64,000 nt of DNA, from assembly GCA_026075535.2 (NCBI GenBank), contig AP026548.1, positions 6,200,001 to 6,264,000 on the forward strand, given 5' to 3'. Position 1 is the stretch's first letter; every line of letters starts with the position of its first letter. The DNA is from Tricholoma matsutake (Eukaryota; Basidiomycota; Agaricomycetes; Agaricales; Tricholomataceae). The notes below the pieces were generated by a model that ran no database searches, was not told the DNA's origin, and was given only the letters and a program-made list of their open reading frames with translations. Positions 11,225 to 22,855 of this stretch are shown piece by piece. The translations under genes and the position numbers were made by a program.

Positions 11225-11291
11225 CACAGGTCGGGCACTGTCACCAACAATCCTCATGATGTCCCAAGGATGGATCATCTAGAGGGATGGG

Positions 11292-12540
11292 ATGGGCAAT
11301 GCCCCCCCCCCCCTCACAAATCTGCGAGAACTCGAGGCCCTAGAGGGGCTCGACCTCTTCCTAAACCCCCAGCAGGGGGTGTCTCTTCATCATGGGGCAG
11401 AGGACCTCCCCCCCCCCCGTGAATTGGTTGACCAAGCCTTCGGGCAAGGGGACCTTTGCTCAGGTTGCTTGTTTCCCTGGGGGACGAGCACCTAACACAT
11501 CCATGGACAGCCTTGTGTGACTAGCCAAGGCATTCCCTGAACTTCCCACTGACAAACTGGCTGATATTCAGCAGCACATCGGTCCATCCAGGCCCAAGGT
11601 TGCGAAACCTTCGCCTACTGTCCACGGTCCGTTGAGAAGATAGGTCCTTGTACACATTCACCCCCCCTTAGAGGAGGGAGCAAACCCTGCTGACTTTCTT
11701 GACCACATCAGGAGTACCCTCGCTCTGCACCACTCCAAGCTAGTGGCCCAGTCTGTGTCTATACATGCTGGGAATATCTCGGTATCAACTGACGTTGTGG
11801 CCTCAGAGGAGGACCTTTGTTGCTTCAAGGAAGCCACCCACAAGGCGTTCCCCTTCGTGTTGCAAGTAGATGCAGTGTTACCCACATCCACATCATACCT
11901 CAAATTGGTCGATGTGCCATATATCGCTAATGACAAGGCTATTACGCCTGATGTCGTTATAGCTCACCTGGGGAAGTCAGGGATATCTGACCTCACCATG
12001 CTGCAGGTCCCCCCATGGGTTGTATGGGATTCAAAGATGTCAGATACGTGCACCGTATATCTTAACATCGCTGACTCAGTCAGTGGTGCATGAGCGAAAG
12101 CTCTTATTGGGCATGGCATCCAATTTGGTTGCTACGTCGCTTATGTGAGGGCTGCCAGAGCCAATCCTGGCCTGCCACTATGCCAACGCTGCTGGAAGTG
12201 GGGTCATCCCACCCCAGCATGCAGAGCCCCACAATCGAAATGCCTGATTTGTGCAGGACCCCACCGCAAAGAGCACCATCGTGCCCTAGCAGGATGCTGT
12301 AAGGGAAATGCTAAGGCGAACCCTCCTGTACCAGCCACCCCAGAGGGGGTAGCCTGTCCTCACCTGGCGAGGTGTCTAAACTCCTGGAAGAATCACGCGT
12401 CCGATGACCATCGATGCAATTTTTGGCGTCATCACTTCGATTGTGAGTGGATCCTAGCATGCTACCACGAGGTGAGTCTGAGATGTTTGTCTCGCTCCCC
12501 TCTTTCTCACCCTCCCGCAGGATGCGGTGGTCGAACGTAA
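11292..12540 (+). pseudogene. LINE D ORF1b, gag-like zinc-knuckle protein (frameshifted)
   Basis: Begins at ATG 11,292 (MGNA…). A run of 12 C at 11,302-11,313 and a second of 11 C at 11,408-11,418 shift the frame relative to copy B, and a TAG lies near 11,640. The conserved middle (11,743-12,093) reads ISVSTDVVASEEDLCCFKEATHKAFPF to VSGA, then TGA where others have CGA. The knuckle region is open at 12,145-12,540 (CQRCWKWGHPTPAC, CLICAGPH, CLNSWKNH with the middle Cys changed to Ser). It ends at TAA 12,538-12,540, which touches the ORF2 start. Confidence 0.85.
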
Positions 12541-15500
12541 ATGAGAGACAGACTTAGATCTATCCCTCACTTGCAAGTATTTAGTCAGAATGTAAACCAT
12601 AATTGGGGGTACATGGACTCGTTACTGATGGATTTTATAGACGATTATGATTTGCTTTTCATTCAAGAGCCTCCCTGGAGAATCATAAGACACGCCCCCT
12701 CTGCCCACAACAAGGAAGGGGAAGAAGTTATTGGCACACCGATGAGCCCAAACTGGGGCCTGTTAGTATGTCCATCAGGAATTGATACCCCTCCACGCGT
12801 TGCTGTTTACTTTGCAAACAGCATCGCCAATCTAAGACCAGGCCTCCGTCGAGACCTGATCGACAACTGTGACATTCTATTGTTCTCACTGGGAATAGGA
12901 GAAGATGTCATGTTATATGCAAACGTCTACTCTGACAGTCAGCACTCGGCTATTACATTCCTGTACGAGAATGTTATGCTAATTCCTCACCTCCACTTCA
13001 TGTGCGGTGACTTTAACTTCCTGGGATCCCCAGGGGCCTGAACACTCGATTCATGCTGACCACTTGGTGGAAACTGCAACAGCTCTAGGCCTAACGAGAG
13101 CCCTCCCAGTTGAGGAGGGACCCACTCACTTTCCCCCACAACAGGGCTTTCACCCCATGGTGATCGACCTGATGTTCATTCCCATGGATCTCAGATTTAT
13201 ACTGTACTGTGAGATTATTCCCAGAGCTAGGGGTATGTCTGACCACGCCCCCCTGACACTGACGCTACCTGGCCCAGGATCCCTGGTCCCAGTTACCAAG
13301 TGGTCGATCAAAAAAGGCTTGGAGGAGGAGGCATCATACCTGGATGCTGTCTCCTCTGCTTTAAACCCATGGCTTAATTGGCAAGGGAATACACTGGCAG
13401 AAATAGATGAGGTCATCTCGGCGATACTGACTATTTTAACCAAAGAGTGGGATACCCACTCCAAGGAATCTCGCCTAGGCAAGTCGTCCAAAGGATGGTG
13501 GACAGACGAATGCAGAGGTGCACTTGACGTGTACAGAGCCTCCCATGATGGAGAGGACTGGAAGCACTATCACAAAGTCATGCAACACGCTAAGTGTGAC
13601 TTCTTTGAAGACCGTATCCATAAAGTGGCTACAACTAACAGATGACCCTGGGACCTTGTGTCCTGGACGTGCCAACATAACCTCCCATCTTACGAGGTGA
13701 TCTCTTATCAGGGAAACCCTTGCAACGATCTGGATTCTCTATGGTCCACCCTTGACAGATCATACAATGCTGCTTCAGACCGAGCAGTCGATCTGGACAT
13801 CTTAAACAATCTGGACCCTGTGCCTGAAAGGGCCTGGGTTCCGTTCTCTGTCACGGAAATGAAAGAGGCGCTCATGGCATGCTCTTCCCATTCCGCTCCA
13901 GGTCCCGATCATGCCACATGGTCGCACCTAAAATACTGGTGTAGCAACCCTGAGGTAGCGAGTCTCATCACCCACATAGCCGAGGCATGCATCACTGCAG
14001 GACATTGGCCTGCGCATTTCAAGGAGTCCCTGTTGGTAATCATCCTGAAACCAGGGAAACCTAATTACTCTACACCAAAGTCGTTCAGGCCCATTGTGCT
14101 CCTGAACACTCTGGGCAAACTGGTCGAAAAAATGCTGTCCCGACGGCTTCAATTCAATGGAGTGGCACATGAGGCCTTTGAACAAAACCAGTTCGGAGGT
14201 GTCGCCCAGCATTCCACAGAGGATGCAGGAATCTACCTCACCCACCTTGTTAGGGCAGGATGGGCTCAGGGCCTCAAAACAAGTGTTGTCGCTTTCGACA
14301 TTGCTCAATTCTTCCCTTCACTGAACCACCAGGTTCTGCTGGAGATAATCTCTCAGTCGGGGTTCCCTATGCAAGTGATGAATTTCTTCCATTCATATTT
14401 GGTCGGTTGCAAGATGACCTACAAATGGAACGCTTTCTCATCTGGCTCCTTTGCAGCCAATGTGGGAGTGGGACAAGGGTCTGCCTTGTCCCCTGTCTTA
14501 TCGGCATTATATTTGATGCCCATCATGAAGCTCTTCAGGAGAAGCGATATTGGCAGAAGTGTCGATCTCATGTCTTATGTGGACGATGGCACACTCATCG
14601 CCTGCTCCTCACAGTTGGAGGATAATCTCCCCCTTCTCAAAGAAGCGTATGGCTGGATCTTCCAGGCATTCACATCCCTCAGACTTGTCCTGGAACATGA
14701 CAAGTCTGAGATATTTCATTTCTCAAGGTTGAGGAGCTTCACTCCTCTCCCGATCGACCTAGGGTTCGCCCTGTACATGGGCAACTCCCCTCTCAAACCC
14801 AAGGTCACCTGGAGGTACCTGGGGTTTTTCTTCGATCACAAGCTCTCCTTTAAGGAGCACACACGATTCTACTCCACCAAGGCTCTCACCACAGCGAGAG
14901 CCATGGGAATGCTCAGCAATTCTGTTAGGGGCCTAGAACCTATGCAGAAATGCCTACTCTACCGCTCGTGTGTCGTACCTATCATGACATATGGACTTTG
15001 ACTTTGGCACTTTAAGGGGGCATGCATCAAAGGTGTCGTCAAAACATTGGCCCAGGTGCAGTCTATCGCTGCACGCTGTTCAGGACCACTCCAATTGGTG
15101 GACTGGACAGTATCGCAGGACTGTTGCCCATGCAACTGCTCCTGCATTGATTGGGTGACAAAGGGGCCCTCAGAACCCCCCTGTTGGCTCCATCTCACCC
15201 CCTGAGAGCGATCTTAGGGTCAAACCATGTAGGCAGCACCTTTCCCCATGAGCTTGGGCTCTGGGGTGGGGACGTGCTCAATACACTCACGCTACAAGGA
15301 CCTTCTGTTGCCTCGGCAGCAGCATTGGCTCTTGTACCAGCAGATGAATTTGACCCCTTTGGGGAAGAAAACACCCCTGGAAACAGAGTAAAGGATTTAT
15401 TCCCTGCTCGCTTCTCCTCTCATCGTCTCACCTCCAAGGAGGAGGAGGCGAGGAGTGCATATAGGGGTGACCTCGATAAGGCCTGGGCTAAGGCCCAGTC

Positions 15501-16386
15501 AGAGGCAGAGACCCTCGTTGTTGCAGTGGATGCCTTAGTGCCCACTGATGCCAAATTTTAAGCAGTCGCTTGTGCCCTCGTCTTCAGACAAGGGGAACAA
15601 GTAGATCACATCATCTCAGCTTCTGGGAGGAGAACCCCCCCAGAAGTCGAACTATTCGCTCTCCAACTGGGCATCTCTGCTGCTTGCAGCAAGGGATGCA
15701 AAAAGCTGGTGATCTTCTCAGACTCTACAATGGGCATCGAGTCCCTTGTAGACCCAAAACCACGCTCTGGGCAAATCTTTGCTCTGGACGCTTGTCGATC
15801 CCTCCGTCCCTGGTTAGCTGGGAACGAGGAAAGAAACGTCACATTCTGGCATGTCCCCTCGACATTTGAGTGGAACGTACACGTGAAGGCTCACAATGTA
15901 GCTACATCTACCAAGATCTCAGTGGGCAGACACCCACAGACATCTCTAGACTACCTGAAGACCCAAATTGAAAAAGCAGTCTGTAAGGATTGGCACATGC
16001 GGTTCGTGGAACCTGCATGTTGTGGTCGGTATTTCCTTCACCTGAAAGGGGTTGGAGGAAAACCCATTGTACCCTTGACTCACAAAGGTGGGCCCTGGCT
16101 AAAAGCCTTGGGAACCAGCACGACTGGCACCTCCCGACTCACCCACATGGTTACTGGCCATGCTCCCATAGGGGAGTATCGTCATCGTTTCTCCCTCGAT
16201 GGGGAGTACCAATGTTGGTGCCTTGGTCCTGAGATCCAAACTCGGGATCACTTATTATGCGTCTGCCCTGCGGTGGATCGCAAAGAAACTCGTGCAAGCC
16301 CTGACTCCGTCGAAGGCTTCTACGAATTCTTGGACTATAACCCTGCACTAGGGTCGTTCACCCCGCTAGTGTGGGATCCAGGATAG
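12541..16386 (+). pseudogene. LINE D ORF2: endonuclease, RT, RNase H, CCHC (broken)
   Basis: Starts at ATG 12,541 and ends WDPG-TAG at 16,386. Endonuclease: SQNVN, IQEPPW (Glu near residue 43), MCGDFN, SDHAPLTLTLPG. RT (13,658-15,001): KPGKPNYSTPKSFRPIVLLN, VVAFDIAQFFPSL, GVGQGSALSP, SYVDDG. RNase H: VVAVDA, PEVELFALQLG in another frame, FSDSTMG, and a final AH(D/N)VATSTK. C-terminal knuckle: CWCLGPEIQTRDHLLCVC. Lesions: an ~11 bp deletion after GDFN, TGA for CGA at 13,643, TGA for CGA at ~14,999, a ~13 bp deletion near 15,080, and TAA for CAA at ~15,560. The length is about that of intact fungal LINE ORF2 proteins. Confidence 0.92.
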
Positions 16387-16925
16387 GCTGTGTGCGCAGG
16401 GTGTATGACCCCTGTCTGGTTCTGACTAGTGTGATCGGTATGTCAGGGTGGCTGTAGGGCACCAGACGATTCCGTTAACCCTCATAAAGGGGGCCTGCCC
16501 ATGTTCAGGAGTGACTGTCAGGGAGGGGGGACACAACACCAGGTACCGGTTCGGGGAGGCACCTGAGCACTTTCAGATCCTCTATCGGTTGTGCATTACG
16601 ACGACTTAGTCGACTACGCCCTCCTTTCCAAGCTGAGAGGCTCACGTCGGGGCAGCAGTTTCCCCTAAATCTTGCACACATACCCGTAGGGACGCGGGGC
16701 ACATGACATCGCCGAGCTCGGGTTGTCGGTATGCCATCACTGGCAAGTCTGTTTACTTGATAAAGGGGGCCCTCTTAGTGGTCATCTCAGCTATCCAGGT
16801 GGTTGGTGCGAAGATCAGCAGGAGGAGGACTTGGGCTAGGCATAGTGTACTCTGTTTGTATGTCTCTGCCGTGGACTGCGATCGGGCACTGCGTTATAAA
16901 TTTTTGACCCAAAAAAAAAAAAAAA
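16387..16925 (+). other. LINE D 3'UTR and poly(A) tail
   Basis: About 525 bp of non-coding sequence conserved among LINE copies, then 15 A's. The last ~65 bases are the block shared with NA elements (GTAC…TTTGTTTGTAT, GGACTGCGATCGGGC, TTATAAATTTTTGACCC). Confidence 0.85.
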
Positions 16926-18260
16926 TATGAGCATGCAGAGAGAGAATATGGGGCCATTTCGAAGGAAAAAAGGGCAAACTTGCACTTGACTACGGTAAGC
17001 CCTGTTCAACCTGATGTTGATTTTCCACCTCACATTTGGCTAATCCTTGCCTCTTCGCAGAAACTAATGACTAGGAAAGGTTCAGTCGCAGCGCTTATCC
17101 TCCTTCTCAGAGAGTTGGGCAATGCAAATGTCGAGGTCTGGCAATGTATCTACCACATACTAAATTGAATGGGTAAGGACAGCATGAGCTCTGAGGAAAG
17201 TGACAATGAGAATGGCTGTCATGTCATGCGAGTCATCATTTCGATTGGAGGAGGAAAGATGCTACTAGCATGATGCAACTCGTTGATTCAATTTGAACTC
17301 TTCGGCCCAACTTATTCAACTCCAATGGAGGCAAACCAGTTGCAAGGGTCAGTATCCCGGAACTGTCCAAACGACCGCCGCCAAAGCTCTATCCAAAGAG
17401 TTTCTACAATTCAGCATGGTTCAATTCGCTCAGTTATGGGGAAAGGATGGATCTTCGAGTGCATAAAGAGAAGGTGGAGTGGCCGGTCACTGGCCTTTAC
17501 CAGTGGTGCACAGAGCTTAGCGGTTTCTGTGTCACACAATGATATAGATGACTTGATTCGATATTCATATGCTTCCTCTCAAAGCAGGGGTTGTAGTTTT
17601 GTGATTCTCTACCTGTATAACTAAACTGTAGCTCCAGCGATTGAACAATCAATGCTGCCTCCGAACCATTACAATGTTACGTGTCATGTCCCTTGTGTTT
17701 CCAGAGGGCTCTTCTACAAAACGAGTATGAGTCATATTAATTATTATAACAGTAGTACACGAGTAATGCTATAGACTAAAAGGATGGCTCAAGCTTGAGT
17801 ACCAGTCCATCCAAACATCCATTTGACTCAGGGCAGTTCTACTTTGGTTCTACCACAAAAGAGTAAGATATGATTTCAAACCTAAGATAGCATTCTGAAA
17901 CTGTGGCTGGACATGATGTGCTGCAGTACAGTTGAAACCTCCTGTCTGTCGACCCAGCAGATACAGATGTAGATGTCACTCACCATATCCATCATCGCCA
18001 CAAGGGTCGACTGCAGCGGCAGATGAGCACAGGTCCACAAGCTATCAAGTAAAGATTGGCACTCACAATGACCTGCCCGGAATGCTGGCATGTGTGGAGT
18101 CGAACAACACTGAGATGCTGAGATTTCTAGAGGGCCGCAGGCAACAGATACGCGATCTTGCACACTGCAACCTGTTCTCATTCAGCAAGCACGATGACGT
18201 GTGCTGCCATTGGTGAACAGCATGCTACAAACAGCTACATCAAATTAACATGAAGATGGT
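16926..18260. other. Low-copy DNA between LINE D and NA-beta1
   Basis: Not similar to either repeat family. One stretch, 18,040-18,216 on the plus strand (…NDLPGMLACVESNNTEMLRFLEGRRQQ…, stop at 18,214-18,216), looks codon-like and could be the end of a degraded host gene, but I cannot assign it. 17,283-17,624 holds a 113-codon frame without recognisable motifs. Positions 18,243-18,257 are the left copy of the NA-beta1 target-site duplication. Confidence 0.5.
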
Positions 18261-20502
18261 GCTCCTTGACTTGTTACAACCACAATAAACAGTGGTAAAC
18301 ACCTCTGCTCAACGTTGCTCGTGACGTCGACACTTCAATTTTTGTCCGATTTTCAATCGGATTTCGCCATCATGAACGCTCTCGGCACCTCCAGGCCTGG
18401 CCTGATTTTCTAAGAGATCCGTCCATCCGATCTCCGGGGATGCCTCGGTCACTGTTTCTGACAGTGTCTGCTATTTGTCTCACTCTCCTGGGCTTTGAGG
18501 ATCCTGGCTAGGTGAGTGATGTCTATGAAAGAGTAGTCTGGGCCCCCATGGGGGCTTAGAGTGGGTGTGGGATGCCTGCTTCAACACTTGCCCAAGTCGA
18601 TGCACTCGTTTAGTTGGGGGAGGTCTGGCTTAGGAGGAGAGACATTCTCACTGGACTGTTGGTCATCTGGGAGGCTTCCAACCTCCATGCTCTGTGAGTC
18701 ACTACTACTAGGGACATGCTACACTGACTACCTGTCCGGAATACACCATTGTTAAAAGGGGCCAGGTGACGGTGCCCCCTGGTGGCTAGGACAATGCTTG
18801 GGTGGCTGCTTCTCACCACCAACTCTCCACCTCTGGCACTCACACCCTTGAGGTGTTCGGAACCGGGTTCAATCATCCCTCCCAATCGGCAGCAGGATGT
18901 GCGGCCTGCTTGCCCCCTCGGAGCGTCTGGAGGCTGTGTCGGGTGGACCCAGAATTGAGATAAGGGACCAACTGCTATCTACTCCACGCTACGTATCTTG
19001 ACTTCTACTGTCATCTACTTTTGCTAAATCATCCTCAATGCCCTCTACAAACCGTAGAGTGCGACTTTGACACTGGGTGGTGCACCACAACCCCCTCTTA
19101 TACACAAATGCTGATGTCACAGACTTTGACGACAACTACCTCCCAGAGTTCGGACACGTCTCTCTGAGTGGATGGGACTCTGATGTGGCTAACCAGTTCC
19201 ACAATCTATGGGCGGAGGACGATTCCTCTGACCTGTCAAATGACGATGGCGACTCTGCTACCAGCGGAGATGTCAAATTCATTCCAGGTCTCACCGAGCT
19301 AGCCTTGCAGGGGACTATAAACTGCTTCTTGGCGTCACAGCAAGTGGCCACCGAGATGCATGATCTGGCTCTCGAGCTCAGGCTTGAGGCCAACAACAAT
19401 CAGGAGCTCGGCATTGCCGAGCTCTTCTATCCAGAGGGGCAGCAGGAGCAATCCATGCCACCCCTCCCCACATCACCGGGTTCATCCACTATCCCAGAGT
19501 TGGTAGAGGATGAGCCTCTGTTGTTGAGAGATGAGAGGATGGAAACAACAACCACCTCTCATGGGTTTCTACATGTACTGGAGGCTATCACGATCTTTGT
19601 CGGTACCGTCCGAGTATCTGCCGTTCCTCTTGCAGAGAGGAACGTATGGCCTGGGAGTTATTCACAGCCACCTGGTGATTGTCTGAGATGATGTCGGCAG
19701 AACTAGCAGCTGCCGCATTGCCTCTCGATCTTACATCTCCGGCAGCCTTTCGGGCTTCCTATGTGATGATGCTAGCTGCTCAATCAGAGCCTCAGTCTGG
19801 GGAACCCTCATCCCCAGTACGACACCGTCGTCCTCGAGGCCCTCAGAGACAGCCACGCCGCAACCAATAGGGGGGAACACCCCTCCACAACCACACCCAC
19901 CAAATGATCGGTGGCTGATATTGGGATAGTGACATTTCATCGCTACCCTCCACTTTCCCCCCACTGCGGGGGGGGACATTGTCATCGAGTGCATGCACGT
20001 GTTGGCATTTGCTCGAGGGGGGCCTTGGCCCCCTGCCTAAGGTAGTTCCAGTGAATAACCAGGTGAACAACCAGCTACCACATTTCTGTCACTCATGCAC
20101 ATGCACGGTGATGGTCCACCTCATTCATCTGGGGTGGTCAATCCTCATTGGCTGGAAATACGCAGACGGTTATTCCTCCCGCAAGGGGGGATTTATGGTG
20201 AATTGACACCACTGCGCCTGATTCGACTATGGTTGGATATGTGGCTGGGGGACCGTTTTGCTCCAGCAGACAATCTAATGGCTAGCTTCTGGAAGGGGGG
20301 GCTCCCCTTCTAGATTATTGCCTTTCCTGTCTGAGAGGACAACGTCAGTGGCACTGCCCACCTAAAGTGGCTAAAACAGGGACCTGGGTTGGGAAGCAGG
20401 CGAGGGGAACACATAGTTAGAGTAGTACCTTTGTTTGTTTCCTGCTCCGCAGACTGCGATAGGGCACCACATTATAAATCGTTGACCAAAAAAAAAAAGA
20501 AT
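18261..20502 (+). mobile_element. NA-beta1, full-length non-autonomous element with TSD
   Basis: A 2.24 kb element starting GCTCCTTGACTTGTTACAAC and ending TTATAAATCGTTGACC plus an A-rich tail. It is flanked by a perfect 15 bp target-site duplication, AATTAACATGAAGAT (18,243-18,257 and 20,503-20,517). Three bases (GGT) lie between the left duplication and the element start. It has no RT or endonuclease. It encodes the beta version of the NA protein (19,038-19,870, broken). Its 3' tail and 5' start match those of the LINE, so trans-mobilisation by the LINE is inferred. Confidence 0.93.
19038..19870 (+). pseudogene. NA-beta1 ORF, novel NA protein (beta type, broken)
   Basis: Begins MPSTNRRVRL at 19,038. 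A TGA at codon 11 replaces the Arg codon seen in NA-beta2. The N-terminal part is acidic (DFDDNYLPEFGHVSLSGWDSD, EDDSSDLSNDDGDS), followed by QELGIAELFYPEGQQEQ, TIPELVEDEPLLLRDERME and LLDLTSPAAFRASY-like motifs shared with the alpha type. A ~10 bp deletion near 19,646 shifts the frame, and the C-terminus (19,679-19,870) ends in the Arg/Pro-rich RHRRPRGPQRQPRRNQ. I recognise no known family. The acidic head and basic tail would suit an RNA-binding or gag-like accessory protein, but that is inference. Confidence 0.7.
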
Positions 20503-21284
20503 AATTAACATGAAGATAGAAAATAGTTACATACAGTTTGGGTTGAGAAGGCGAAAGAGAGGCATAACATAGGGCCATCAAGTCCGAGTCCTGGAGGGTA
20601 TAGAAGATATTTAGACCCTGGTACTGAGATAAACAAAAGTGAACACTGACACATGCAATGGCAAGGCCTTAGTCCATTACACTGGCAGGTAATCCAGCCT
20701 CAAGACTCCAGGAGAATGCATCGTGTGTTCTACAGGTTGTATTCCTGACCCTAGAATTGGGTTTTCTCTTGCTGATGCCTCTCTGTCAATAGTTTGCAGT
20801 TTGGGTTTCAGATGTGGTTTCTAATAATAGGATTTCTCATCTGTCAAAACATGCTCATTAAGCCCAACTCTATCGACACGAGAGAGCTGGTTTTACTTAC
20901 TGTAGGAGCCTGGATTTTTCCCAACAGCTGGATTTGGGCGATGGCTTACTAGTACATGATATAATAATATATGACTTGTTATGATTTTATGTGACTGCCA
21001 GTTTTGATGCTTCAGGATGAGCCGTATGGCGGAAGATTTGAGCAGAAAGCCATAACGCTGGTTGGAAGCCTGCCATTGACCTGTAGAACCAGTTCAGGCA
21101 AACAGGGCATGGCCTTCTTAGTACTAGATTATCATATCATATCTTATCGCACTGGTACTCAATCTGGAATATCTTCTCATGGTAACGTTGGGTTGGGTTG
21201 CGTGTTTCAACTTCAGTGAAATCTTTCTCCAAGGTGTAAGCTGCTCTGAACAGCGAATTCCTTCGAAAATGACCTGCAGTGAGA

Positions 21285-21575
21285 GCTGTGTCATCTCATC
21301 ATGGATTTAGTTTCAGCTGCACTAGCGTGGTTATAGTCCTGCTGAGACACTGGTGCACGCCATGTCAACTGCTCATTCACCTAGTTTCCACCCTTCTTAG
21401 TGAATCATGTTGGGTTTTGATGGTGTGTTGTATGATGTTTGTTGAAATCCCTTGACTGACCATTTCGTCAGAGGTTCAAGTCTGTGAAAATCATATTGGA
21501 GTGGAAAACGATGGCATAGCTAGTAAGTCCTGCCTCCTCAAAATTGTTTTAAAATTTGACGAAAACATTTCCTCA
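21285..21575 (+). repeat. Old dispersed repeat, copy 1
   Basis: About 290 bp that aligns by eye, with many substitutions and indels, to 39,575-39,885. Shared landmarks in order are TTTCAGCTGC, CTAGTTTCCAC, GATGGTGTGTTGTAT, CTTGACT, AGGTTCAAGT, TCTGTGAAA and GGTAAGTCCTGC-like segments. The divergence is much greater than among LINE or NA copies, so this is an older element or an ancient duplication. GGTTCAAGT resembles a Pol III B box, but no convincing A box was found. Confidence 0.6.
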
Positions 21576-22589
21576 GCCCAGGTTCACTTGCCTACTCAAC
21601 CTCTTCACTATATCTCGCACGCATTCCAGTTATCAAGGCACCATAGGTCTTCGCATCCACCCTAAGACATCAGGGACAAGTCAGATTGTCAGTTATCATC
21701 TCTACCGCCTAGGCTGCCCACAGCACTGAGGATTCAGTAGGGGAGCAGCTGTGGCTGTTGGGGACATGTATAGACTAGGGTTTTCAGCGCGCTGTGGATA
21801 GCCATGTCCCATTTGACACAAAAATGTGGCCGCACTGATAAAATTCAAGTGCCAGGTATGTAGCTGCTGTCAACATCTTGTGCGTCTCTGCGTGACACTG
21901 ACTTTCATTCAGGTATTTTGATCGTTTGACTGGTGCCAGGTATTGTGATGCTGTCACATGTGTGAGTACCCCCGTCCCCTCTATCCAACCGTATCCTGAC
22001 AACCAACACTAGGGCATCCTATCTTTCAGTGGAGGCAGCCACCTTCGCCTCACCTGCCCCCACAGCAGCAAGCAGAAGGGGGGTATAAAGGTGGATAGTT
22101 TCCTCTAGGTCCATATTTCTGAGCTGCATTGGTGGTGTACTCAATTTTTTTAAGGCAGAACCGATGGATATGGTCACTAATCGCAGACACCTGATCTGAC
22201 TGGACCTTTCTTTGGTGTCGATGAATATCTGTTGCCGTATTGCGGTTTGTTCCTTGTATTGCACCAGAGCAATCTTCAAGTTCCTGAGATTACTGTTTGG
22301 TTTGGAACAGTCCTGTGGAAGGCATGTCTCCCATTCCAAAGTTATTGTCATGACTCAAATTTGATTCTAGGCCTGCAAGCCGGGTGAAAGCCAAGTCGTC
22401 CGATGGATGTGCCAGGATGGATTCTGTGCCTTGGTTCATTCCGAAACATCCGATTCCCCACAGTCTCTTCATCTCGACTCTGCCTCCCTACTCTGCCTCC
22501 CCTGAAGTCATGGTGAAATTGTAGCAGCCATCCTCAATAGTGAGCCACCTCAGCCGCTAGAGCCGAGGTCGGCCTCATGGCCGCGGGCC

Positions 22590-22855
22590 ATCGACACCCA
22601 ACTTGTTCTTGCTGGTGTCAAAGATCCCGTCCTTGCCAGTTCTTAATTTGATCTGCCCACAATGACAGCTTCATCACCTGCACCTACAATGTCGCTGCCT
22701 ACCCCTCCCATGACAAGGGACTCTAAACCTTGTCTTCCAATTACTTCATAGAGGTCAGAAAGAAGACCGCCGTATGCTTTGATGCTGTTCACGCTGCCAG
22801 AGCCCCTCGTGCCCAGCGCCCAGCTGTCGGCAAAACAATTATGGTGCTCCTTTAA
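22590..22855 (+). pseudogene. Coding-like remnant, family unrecognised
   Basis: Short blocks that read like protein but are separated by stops: IDTQLVLAGVKDPVLASS, NDSFITCTYNVAAYPSHDK and NYFIEVRKKTAVCFDAVHAA. These could be exons or remnants of one degraded gene. I do not recognise the product. The only evidence is codon-like texture. Confidence 0.25.

Larger units (their letters stand above)
10463..16925 (+). mobile_element. LINE copy D, full-length Tad1-like retrotransposon
   Basis: The best reference for the family layout: leader from CATCACTCCTTGACC at 10,463, ORF1a 10,592-11,224, ORF1b 11,292-12,540, ORF2 12,541-16,386, 3'UTR, and poly(A) at 16,911-16,925. The tail reads TTATAAATTTTTGACCC then A's. 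The 5' flank is RT sequence of copy C and the 3' flank is unrelated low-copy DNA, with no target-site duplication. All three frames carry disabling changes except ORF1a. Confidence 0.95.

Noticed and set aside
22019..22351. 110-codon minus-strand ORF as a host gene
   Set aside because: No motif, no clear splice sites and no second copy. Kept only as a mention in the description of the low-copy region.
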